DNA from: an uncultured Rothia sp.
GTDB taxonomy: Bacteria; Actinomycetota; Actinomycetes; Actinomycetales; Micrococcaceae
Direction of reading: 5' to 3'
NCBI GenBank assembly: GCA_937935205.1
Contig: CALGXU010000186.1
Location: 1 to 7,442 of the forward strand
Length of the DNA: 7,442 nucleotides
Position 1 is the first letter of the stretch. Every line of letters starts with the position of its first letter. This document shows positions 1-4,988 of this stretch, piece by piece. Under the pieces are notes generated by a model, which was not told where the DNA came from, did no database searches, and saw only the letters and a list, made by a program, of their open reading frames with translations. The translations under genes and the position numbers were made by a program.

Positions 1-807
1 CACGCGGCGCATACGGCTCGTCAGGGAGGTCAGCACACGGCGCTTGGCACCCAGGGCCGCTCGATTGTGTCTGTTGCCCTGGATCTTGCGGATGAGGTTG
101 CCGAGAAGGACTGGTCAACCCGCCGCGCCCTAATTTTTGGTACGGGTGCCTACGCGGGGGCAACCATTGCGGCTCTGCGTGAGCGCGGTTGCACCGATAT
201 TTGGGTCAATTCCCGTTCTGGTCGCGCCCCGGAGTTCGCGGCGAAGCGCGACGTCTTCGCGGTGCCCGAGGACGGCATGGAACAGGCGATGGCTGAGGCT
301 GACGTGATTATTGGCTGCTCTGGCGGCTCCGACCCGCTGCTTCCCGAGCAGATTCCGGCTGGTCACCACACGATTCTTGACCTTGCTCTTTCACGTGACT
401 TTGATCCGTCGGTCGCAGACCTGCCGAACGTTGAGCTGATTACCCTCGAATCGGTGCGCCTTGCCGCACCCGAGGAAACCGAGGAGTCCGTGGCAACGGC
501 TACGCGCATCGTGGAGTCTGAGCTGGCGGCGTTCCTGTCCCGTCAGCGTTCCCGCACGATTGACTCCGCGATTGTTGCGCTACGCTCGCACACGATGGAT
601 GTGCTGGATTCCGAGCTGGAGAAGGTGCGTAGCCAGTTTGGGTGCGGTGCGGCGACGGAGCAGTTTGAGCTGGCGATGCGCCGCATGGTGAAGTCCCTGC
701 TGCACACCCCGACGGTGCGCGCCAAGAAGCTTGCCGCGGAGGGCCGCACGGAGGATTACGTGCAGGCGCTGGAGACTCTCTACGGTATTCAGGTGGAGGA
801 ATCTTAA
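1..807 (+). CDS. hemA: Glutamyl-tRNA reductase, C-terminal part (5' end outside window)
   Basis: The frame is open from base 1 to the TAA at 805-807, giving 268 residues of a protein that begins upstream. Glutamyl-tRNA reductase makes glutamate-1-semialdehyde from glutamyl-tRNA with NADPH, the first committed step of the C5 tetrapyrrole (haem) pathway, in the cytoplasm. The visible part starts in the linker before the NADPH domain (TALGTQGRSIVSVALDLAD). The Rossmann glycine motif GTGAYAG follows at visible residues 47-53, then the strand-loop VNSRSGRAPEFAAKRD. From about residue 178 to the end lies the helical dimerisation domain (RSRTIDSAIVALRSHTMDVL ... MRRMVKSLLHTPTVRAKKLA). The N-terminal catalytic domain with its active-site cysteine is outside the window, so intactness of the gene cannot be judged. 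A terminator follows about 50 bp later, so hemA appears to end its transcription unit. I infer the function from family motifs; the C-terminal domain is characteristic. Confidence 0.93.
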   Translation, partial: HAAHTARQGGQHTALGTQGRSIVSVALDLADEVAEKDWSTRRALIFGTGAYAGATIAALRERGCTDIWVNSRSGRAPEFAAKRDVFAVPEDGMEQAMAEADVIIGCSGGSDPLLPEQIPAGHHTILDLALSRDFDPSVADLPNVELITLESVRLAAPEETEESVATATRIVESELAAFLSRQRSRTIDSAIVALRSHTMDVLDSELEKVRSQFGCGAATEQFELAMRRMVKSLLHTPTVRAKKLAAEGRTEDYVQALETLYGIQVEES

Positions 808-858
808 GGGCCTCCTACCCCCCTCCGCTTTCCGGTATTTTTCCGATGTCTTCGCATG

Positions 859-885
859 CCCGCGCCCGTTTTGGCGTGGGTTTTT
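859..885 (+). terminator. Intrinsic terminator after hemA
   Basis: CCCGCGCC (859-866) pairs with GGCGTGGG (873-880) in an 8-bp stem with one G-U pair and the 6-nt loop CGTTTT. TTTTT follows directly at 881-885. It lies 52 bp past the hemA stop. A second, weaker stem TGCGTGG/CCACGCA (908-914/930-936) follows, and the 11-mer GGGTTTTTGCG occurs at both 878-888 and 901-911. Confidence 0.75.
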
Positions 886-948
886 GCGCAGGTTTTGCAC
901 GGGTTTTTGCGTGGCTTTCGCGCGCATTTCCACGCACCCGGCGGCGAG

Positions 949-974
949 TATTTTATTAGCCTATTTTATTAGCC
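949..974 (+). repeat. Perfect 13-bp tandem duplication upstream of the DUF3107 gene
   Basis: TATTTTATTAGCC occurs twice, head to tail without spacer, at 949-961 and 962-974. It is a conspicuous AT-rich patch in a GC-rich region. It sits 48-73 bp upstream of the first candidate -10 box of the DUF3107 gene, so it could be an upstream promoter element or a regulator site. A chance slippage duplication is equally possible. Confidence 0.7.
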
Positions 975-1021
975 CCCGGCGAAGTACCGCCCGTTCACGG
1001 TGCCGATGGGCTCATTCACGC

Positions 1022-1039
1022 TAGAGTAGATGCTAGATA
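1022..1039 (+). promoter_or_regulatory. Candidate -10 region(s) for the DUF3107 gene
   Basis: Two TANNNT-like hexamers lie close together: TAGAGT (1022-1027) and TAGATA (1034-1039). The second is preceded by TGC and so has an extended -10 form. No convincing -35 sits at 16-18 bp from either. TTCACG occurs at 994-999 and again at 1015-1020, 21 bp apart, at suboptimal spacing. The region lies between the hemA terminator and the 5'UTR hairpin, where a promoter is needed. Confidence 0.35.
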
Positions 1040-1054
1040 AGACAGTTCCCATAC

Positions 1055-1078
1055 CCGGCGCACGTTTGGTTGCGCCGG
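1055..1078 (+). promoter_or_regulatory. 5'UTR hairpin before the DUF3107 gene
   Basis: CCGGCGCA (1055-1062) and TGCGCCGG (1071-1078) form a perfect 8-bp stem around the 8-nt loop CGTTTGGT. No T-run follows, so it is not a standard terminator. It ends 10 nt before the Shine-Dalgarno GAGGAG (1089-1094). Transcription starting just after the candidate -10 at 1034-1039 would place it close to the 5' end, where it could stabilise the mRNA or modulate ribosome access. Confidence 0.6.
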
Positions 1079-1098
1079 ACTATTCTGCGAGGAGACTC

Positions 1099-1326
1099 AT
1101 GGAAATCAAGATTGGCGTTCGCCACATCGCCCGCGAAATCGTTGTTGAGACCAGCGAATCCAAGGACGTTATCACCGAGAAGGTCGCTAAGGCGATTGAG
1201 GACGGCTCCCTGCTGCAGATTACCGACGATAAGGGCAACACCACCCTGATTTCTGGCGCTCAGATTGGCTACGTTGAGCTGGGTTCCGACGCTAAGCGTC
1301 ACGTTGGTTTCGGTATCGGCGCCTAA
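1099..1326 (+). CDS. DUF3107 family small protein
   Basis: This encodes a 75-residue cytoplasmic protein, MEIKIGVRHIAREIVVET... ending VELGSDAKRHVGFGIGA. The MEIKIGV start, the AREIVVE strand, the acidic helix with K-A-I-E-D-G, the LLQITDDKGNTTLI segment and the YVELG...RHVGFG ending match the actinobacterial DUF3107 family in order and in length (about 75 residues). The molecular function of the family is unknown to me; some database entries call it ATP-binding, and I see no Walker motif here. The start at ATG 1099 is chosen because GAGGAG lies 4 nt upstream. An in-frame ATG at 1030 would add 23 residues, but these would encode the hairpin and the Shine-Dalgarno. It has its own candidate promoter and is separated from hemA by a terminator. 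I recall that in Mycobacterium tuberculosis the DUF3107 gene (TB9.4) also lies near an rhlE-type helicase gene, as here. Confidence 0.88.
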   Translation: MEIKIGVRHIAREIVVETSESKDVITEKVAKAIEDGSLLQITDDKGNTTLISGAQIGYVELGSDAKRHVGFGIGA

Positions 1327-1365
1327 TTAGTTCGGTAGCTGAACCCCCTATAGGCTTTAGCTCTC

Positions 1366-1446
1366 CCCCGCATCCGCAACGATGCGTAACCGCGCTGTGT
1401 GCGTGCGCTGTATGCGCCGTACGGTTACGCCGTGACGGATGCGGGG
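1366..1446. other. Large imperfect palindrome / hairpin downstream of the DUF3107 gene
   Basis: The outer arms CCCCGCATCCG (1366-1376) and CGGATGCGGGG (1436-1446) match perfectly over 11 bp. Inside, ACG (1379-1381) can pair with CGT (1431-1433), and GCGTAACCG (1384-1392) pairs perfectly with CGGTTACGC (1422-1430). About 23 pairs enclose a GC-rich apical region. It starts 40 bp after the DUF3107 stop and is followed by ATTTGCGTTTT, so it may terminate that gene, although the T-run is broken. Alternatives are an intergenic repeat element or the 5' domain of a structured leader RNA. Confidence 0.65.
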
Positions 1447-1459
1447 ATTTGCGTTTTAA

Positions 1460-1548
1460 ACCGCCCGCACAAAAACCTCGCAATACCCGGTTTTGAGGCG
1501 GTATATCGCCCATCACGGGCGCACACCACAACCGGTCGGGGGTGCGCC
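1460..1548. other. Cluster of nested and overlapping hairpins
   Basis: AAAACC (1472-1477) pairs with GGTTTT (1489-1494) inside an outer stem ACCGCC (1460-1465)/GGCGGT (1497-1502). Next, CGCCC (1507-1511)/GGGCG (1517-1521) forms a 5-bp hairpin with loop ATCAC. It shares bases with the alternative 7-bp stem GGCGCAC (1518-1524)/GTGCGCC (1542-1548), so these last two are mutually exclusive. No T-run follows any of them. Confidence 0.5.
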
Positions 1549-1643
1549 GGAAGCAAATCCGGGTTAATATTGAGGGGTTAAGTGAATGACCGGTCGTACC
1601 CCTTTCAAGACCCCGAGGCTGCACCGCCTTCTCATCATGAATA

Positions 1644-1682
1644 ACCATGAGCACTAACCATGTGCATTGACCATGCGTGCAG
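1644..1682 (+). repeat. Three tandem 13-bp repeats (ACCATGnGC type) in the helicase leader
   Basis: The units begin at 1644, 1657 and 1670 and read ACCATGAGCACTA, ACCATGTGCATTG and ACCATGCGTGCAG. The ACCATG core is identical in all three and the period is exactly 13 bp, which is not a codon multiple. A further CATG precedes them at 1636-1639. It could be a tandem protein-binding site or a slippage-derived array. Two of the ATGs (1660, 1673) open frames that run into the helicase region, but neither has a good Shine-Dalgarno. Confidence 0.7.
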
Positions 1683-1694
1683 GCGGCGTCTCGG

Positions 1695-1736
1695 CAAGAA
1701 TTTCCCCTGTAAGAATTTCCCGAGTAAGAATTTCCC
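1695..1736 (+). repeat. Three tandem 15-bp repeats (AAGAATTTCCC core) in the helicase leader
   Basis: The 11-bp core AAGAATTTCCC is perfectly repeated at 1696-1706, 1711-1721 and 1726-1736 with a period of 15 bp. The 4-bp spacers differ (CTGT, GAGT). Because 15 is a codon multiple, the array reads as a 5-residue repeat in any frame: KNFPC-KNFPS-KNFPR in the frame opened by ATG 1660, or RIS-containing repeats in the frame that continues into the helicase. It starts only 13 bp after the 13-bp array. Confidence 0.75.
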
Positions 1737-1797
1737 GCGGCCGGCTTTCGACGCCCGCCCGTCACCGCCTCCACCGTTGGGGCGCTGGCTGGTACAC

Positions 1798-1832
1798 CCC
1801 CGTTTCGGGGAGAAACACACCCCGAACAGGGG
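1798..1832 (+). promoter_or_regulatory. Alternating C/G boxes upstream of the helicase start (candidate translational switch)
   Basis: Four boxes follow each other: CCCCG (1798-1802), CGGGG (1806-1810), CCCCG (1820-1824) and GGGG (1829-1832). Box 1 can pair with box 2 and box 3 with box 4; alternatively box 2 pairs with box 3 and frees box 4. Box 4 is in AGGGG, the most Shine-Dalgarno-like sequence here, although it lies 17 nt from the GTG at 1850. The closer GAAAGA (1835-1840) is a poor ribosome-binding site. The mutually exclusive pairings resemble an attenuator or switch; this is inferred from base-pairing only. Confidence 0.45.
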
Positions 1833-1849
1833 TAGAAAGATACGGTCCA

Positions 1850-3574
1850 GTGACTGAAACGAACACGCAGGAAACCACTCAGACTGCAAAATCCTTCGCC
1901 GACTTCGGCGTTCGCCAGGATATTAGCGACGCCCTCGCGGCGGTTGGCATTACCTCCCCCTTCCCCATCCAGGAGCTGACTCTTCCCGTGGCTCTGTCTG
2001 GCCAGGACATCATCGGTCAGGCGAAGACCGGTACCGGTAAGACCCTCGGCTTTGGTCTGCCCACCATTCAGCGTGTGGTCGGCCGCGACGACGAGGGTTG
2101 GGCTGATTTGGAGTACCCCGGCGCACCTCAGGCGCTGATTCTGGTTCCGACCCGTGAGCTTGCTATTCAGGTGGGTGAGGACCTGGCGATTGCTGCGAAG
2201 CTGCGCAACGCCCGCGTCGCCACCCTGTACGGCGGTGTGCCGATTGAGCCTCAGGCTGAGCTGCTGCGCCGCGGCCTGGAGGTTGCGGTGGGTACCCCCG
2301 GCCGCATTATCGACCTGTACCAGCAGGGCTTCCTGAACCTGAAGCAGGTCAAGATCGTGGTCCTCGATGAGGCTGACGAGATGCTGGATTTGGGTTTCCA
2401 GCCCTCGGTTGAGAAGATTCTCAGCTACCTGCCCGAGGACCGCCAGACCATGCTGTTCTCCGCAACCATGCCCGGCCCGGTCATTGCGATGGCACGCCAG
2501 TACATGACCAAGCCCATGCGCATTAGCGCCGCTGACCCCGAGGACGCCTCGAAGACTAAGGCGTCGATCCGCCAGGTCGTCTACCGTGCACACCACCTGG
2601 ACAAGGACGAGATGATTGGCCGCATTCTGCGCGCTACCGGCCGCGGCCGAACCGTCATCTTCACCAAGACCAAGCGTGACGCTGCCCGCGTGGCGGAGGA
2701 GCTGGTGAATCGTGGCTTCGCTGCTGCTCCTCTGCACGGTGACCTGAACCAGGTTGCGCGTGAGCAGGCGCTGAAGGCGTTCCGCACCGGCAAGGTTGAC
2801 ATTCTGGTCGCGACCGACGTGGCGGCTCGCGGTATTGACGTTGAAGACGTGACCCACGTGATTAACCACCGCGTGCCCGAGGATGAGAAGACCTACCTGC
2901 ACCGTACCGGCCGTACCGGTCGTGCGGGCAATGAGGGTACCGCCGTAACCCTGGTTGACTGGGATGACCTGCCGCGCTGGAAGGTCATTAACGACGCCCT
3001 GGAGCTGGGTGTTCCCGAGCCGGTTGAGACCTACTCTTCCTCTGAGCACCTGTTCTACGACCTGAACATTCCGCTTGGCACTAAGGGCCGCCTGCCGCGC
3101 GAGGAGCGTGTGGCTGAGGGCATGGGCGATGAGTTCTTTGAGAGCGCCCGTGATTCTCGTGATGGCCGTCCGGCTCGTTCTCGCGGTGGTCGCGACGGTG
3201 GCCGTTCTGGCGGTCGTGACGGTGAGAAGGGTTCGCGCCGTTCTCGCGGTTCCCGTGACGGTGGCCGTGAGGGTCGTTCCGGTGAGGGCCGCGGCGAGCG
3301 CCGTAGCCGCTCCGAGGGCCGCAAGCGCACTGAGCGTTCCGAGCGCACTGAGCGTTCTTCCGAGCGTAACGAGCAGGGCGCATTCGAGCGTACCGAACGT
3401 TCTGCTGAGCGTTCTGAGCGTGCGCCTCGTCAGCGTCGCCGTACCCGCCGTGTTGAGGGTCAGCCCGTGGAGGGTGAGGGCCGCCGCCGTACCCGCCGCC
3501 GCTCTGAAGGCTCTCGTGCTGAGGGTTCTCGCGGTAAGGGCCGTGGCGCTGACCGTGCTGGTTCTGAAGGCTAG
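1850..3574 (+). CDS. DEAD-box ATP-dependent RNA helicase with Arg/Gly/Ser/Glu-rich tail
   Basis: This encodes a 574-residue cytoplasmic ATP-dependent RNA helicase that should remodel RNA or ribonucleoprotein structures (ribosome assembly, mRNA decay, cold adaptation are usual roles). All family motifs are present: Q-motif (F16/F19 ... PFPIQE 37-42), Walker A AKTGTGKT 58-65, PTRELAIQ 100-107, TPGR 149-152, DEAD 173-176, SAT 204-206, TKTKRDAARVAEEL around 272-285, ATDVAARGID 321-330 and HRTGRTGRAG 351-360. From about residue 432 a 140-residue low-complexity tail follows. It is first RGG/DGR-rich, then built of TERSER-like repeats, then RRRTRR clusters, and is probably a disordered RNA-binding tail. 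GTG 1850 is chosen because conserved sequence begins soon after it; upstream in-frame ATGs (1667, 1673) would add about 60 residues encoding the repeat array, with no family similarity. No strong Shine-Dalgarno is present. RhlE-like by overall style; the subfamily is uncertain. Confidence 0.93.
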   Translation: MTETNTQETTQTAKSFADFGVRQDISDALAAVGITSPFPIQELTLPVALSGQDIIGQAKTGTGKTLGFGLPTIQRVVGRDDEGWADLEYPGAPQALILVPTRELAIQVGEDLAIAAKLRNARVATLYGGVPIEPQAELLRRGLEVAVGTPGRIIDLYQQGFLNLKQVKIVVLDEADEMLDLGFQPSVEKILSYLPEDRQTMLFSATMPGPVIAMARQYMTKPMRISAADPEDASKTKASIRQVVYRAHHLDKDEMIGRILRATGRGRTVIFTKTKRDAARVAEELVNRGFAAAPLHGDLNQVAREQALKAFRTGKVDILVATDVAARGIDVEDVTHVINHRVPEDEKTYLHRTGRTGRAGNEGTAVTLVDWDDLPRWKVINDALELGVPEPVETYSSSEHLFYDLNIPLGTKGRLPREERVAEGMGDEFFESARDSRDGRPARSRGGRDGGRSGGRDGEKGSRRSRGSRDGGREGRSGEGRGERRSRSEGRKRTERSERTERSSERNEQGAFERTERSAERSERAPRQRRRTRRVEGQPVEGEGRRRTRRRSEGSRAEGSRGKGRGADRAGSEG

Positions 3575-3582
3575 GGCCGGGG

Positions 3583-4854
3583 TTGGGTATTTCAGCATCC
3601 CCGGCGCCCGCCGCGCCCTCCCCTGCCGCTGAGGCGAACCGCACGGATTCGACTGTTTTCGATCCGCAGGGCCCGTCGCTGCTGGTGCAGGCAGATAACC
3701 TGGAGTATCTGCGCGAGCTACCCGACGGTGCGTTCACCGTGATTTATATTGACCCGCCGTTCAATACGGGTAAGAAGCAGACACGCCGCACTTTGAGCGC
3801 GGAGGCTTCTGAGAAGGGTGACCGCACCGGTTTTAAGGGCAAGAGCTATTCGAGCACCCTGCAGACTCTGGCGAGCTATAACGATTCGTTCGAGGATTAT
3901 TGGGCGTTTTTGGCTCCGCGTATTGAGCAGGCGCATCGTCTGCTCGCGCAGGACGGCACCCTGTACCTGCACCTGGATTGGCGTGAGGTTCATTATGTGA
4001 AGATTATGTGCGACATGATTTTTGGTCGTGAGAACTTCATTAATGAGCTGATTTGGGCTTATGACTACGGTGCGAAGTCTACGCGCCGCTGGCCGACGAA
4101 GCACGACAATATTTTGGTGTACGCGAAGGATCACCGCAGCTACTATTTCAATACTGCGGAGGTTGATCGTGAACCGTATATGGCTCCCGGTTTGGTGACT
4201 GAGGAGAAGGCTTCTCGCGGTAAGCTCCCTACGGATGTGTGGTGGCATACTATTGTGTCGCCGACGGGTAAGGAGAAGACGGGGTATCCCACGCAGAAGC
4301 CTACGGGCCTGTTGCGTCGTATGATTGCGGCGAGTTCCCGCCCGGGTGATTGGGTGTTGGATTTCTTTGCTGGTTCTGGTTCTACGGGTGCGGCGGCGGC
4401 TCAGTTGGGCCGTAAGTTCGTGTGTGTGGATCAGAATCCGCCGGCTATTGAGGTGATGGCTAAGCGCCTGGGTGTGGATTCGGTGTCGTTCGCTGAGTAT
4501 CGCGGTGTGCCGCGTGGGGCGAGTGTGTTGTTCACGCCGAAGCGTACGGTGGGTGTTCGTGGCGGCACGAGTCGTGATGCGTTGACGGCGGCGAGCCGTC
4601 ATGCGCTGAAGGCCGTGTTGGATACGCTCACGGAGACTACGCAGCCGGTTGAGGGTGCGTCCTGCCGGTTTGTGCGTCACCGTTCGATGGATGCGGTGGA
4701 TAAGAAGATGCGTATTGATGGTCGTGATGAGTTGCGTCGTCAGCGTCAGCATCAGGCGCGGGCTAAGGCTCGTGCGGCGCGTGCGGCTGCTCAGCGGGAT
4801 GCAGCGGCTGCGGGTGCGGTGTTGCAGCATCATGCCTCGCGTGAGAGCGTCTAG
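3583..4854 (+). CDS. Site-specific DNA methyltransferase, beta-class N6-adenine type, orphan
   Basis: This encodes a 423-residue enzyme predicted to transfer methyl from S-adenosylmethionine to DNA adenine N6. The catalytic motif IV is DPPF at 57-60 (IYIDPPFNTG), followed by a Mod-like region (YNDSFEDYWAFLAPRI 99-114, DGTLYLHLDWREVHYVK 124-140). A putative target-recognition segment comes next, then TGYPTQKP (233-240) and the SAM-binding motif DFFAGSGSTG at 260-269. Motif IV before motif I, with recognition sequence between, is the beta-class order; DPPF favours adenine over N4-cytosine (SPPY). Residues from about 302 form an extra tail ending in an Arg/Ala-rich, probably helical basic segment (about 370-415). 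No endonuclease gene is in the window. The start is TTG 3583, 8 bp after the helicase stop; an in-frame TGA at 3565-3567 excludes longer forms, and the spacing suggests co-transcription. Codon choice differs from the helicase, with more T in third positions. Confidence 0.9.
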   Translation: MGISASPAPAAPSPAAEANRTDSTVFDPQGPSLLVQADNLEYLRELPDGAFTVIYIDPPFNTGKKQTRRTLSAEASEKGDRTGFKGKSYSSTLQTLASYNDSFEDYWAFLAPRIEQAHRLLAQDGTLYLHLDWREVHYVKIMCDMIFGRENFINELIWAYDYGAKSTRRWPTKHDNILVYAKDHRSYYFNTAEVDREPYMAPGLVTEEKASRGKLPTDVWWHTIVSPTGKEKTGYPTQKPTGLLRRMIAASSRPGDWVLDFFAGSGSTGAAAAQLGRKFVCVDQNPPAIEVMAKRLGVDSVSFAEYRGVPRGASVLFTPKRTVGVRGGTSRDALTAASRHALKAVLDTLTETTQPVEGASCRFVRHRSMDAVDKKMRIDGRDELRRQRQHQARAKARAARAAAQRDAAAAGAVLQHHASRESV

Positions 4855-4892
4855 GCTGTCTTTTCCACGTGTTCGTGAGAGTTACGCGTTAT

Positions 4893-4938
4893 GAGTGTGG
4901 GGCGGGTTCCTAATCGGGAACCCGCCCCACACTCTTTT
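4893..4938 (+). terminator. Strong intrinsic terminator of the helicase-methyltransferase unit (repeat element copy 1)
   Basis: GAGTGTGGGGCGGGTTCC (4893-4910) pairs perfectly over 18 bp with 4917-4934 around the 6-nt loop TAATCG, and TTTT follows at 4935-4938. It starts 38 bp after the methyltransferase stop. On the other strand AAAA precedes the stem and no T-run follows it, so the main direction is +, although the stem could also help stop the convergent gene at 4989-5828. A near-identical inverted copy lies at 5948-5993. Confidence 0.9.
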
Positions 4939-4988
4939 GTGTTGCCCCAGTGTTCTGTTCTAAGGTGCCTTCTCTTTATAAAAAGTTT

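Larger units (their letters stand above)
1327..1849. other. 523-bp gene-poor, structure-rich intergenic region
   Basis: No convincing gene is seen between the DUF3107 stop and the helicase start. The stretch holds, in order: a large palindrome (1366-1446), nested hairpins (1460-1502), a short hairpin (1507-1521) overlapped by the stem GGCGCAC/GTGCGCC (1518-1524/1542-1548), and the stem AGGGGT/ACCCCT (1573-1578/1598-1603). Then come a triple 13-bp repeat (1644-1682), a triple 15-bp repeat (1695-1736) and a G/C-box element next to the start codon (1798-1832). ACCGGTCG occurs twice (1531-1538 and 1589-1596). Short open frames here (for example 1399-1581 and 1660-1857) resemble no family I know. 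The density of structure suggests a long regulatory leader for the helicase mRNA, but no transcription start can be fixed; TAATAT at 1565-1570 is a weak -10 candidate. Confidence 0.6.

Noticed and set aside
731..1024. 97-codon plus-strand frame spanning the hemA end and terminator
   Set aside because: It overlaps hemA, runs through the terminator and the 13-bp repeat, and has no family-like sequence.
1399..1581. 60-codon plus-strand frame in the helicase leader region
   Set aside because: It starts inside the large palindrome, has no Shine-Dalgarno and no family resemblance; its bases are better explained as hairpin arms.
1644..1736. CRISPR array
   Set aside because: Units of 13 and 15 bp with no uniform spacers and no cas genes are not a CRISPR array.
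1667..1849. Longer helicase start at ATG 1667
   Set aside because: The added 61 residues are Arg-rich translation of the repeat arrays and G/C boxes, with no helicase similarity and no Shine-Dalgarno. I kept GTG 1850, though proteomics could overturn this.
1292..3598. 768-codon open frame on the minus strand, opposite the helicase
   Set aside because: Its translation is low-complexity Ala/Thr/Leu/Arg sequence mirroring the helicase codons. The plus-strand frame has all DEAD-box motifs, so this is a codon-bias shadow.
3718..4833. 371-codon open frame on the minus strand, opposite the methyltransferase
   Set aside because: It is Arg/Thr/His-rich without any recognisable motif, and lies opposite an intact methyltransferase with catalytic residues.
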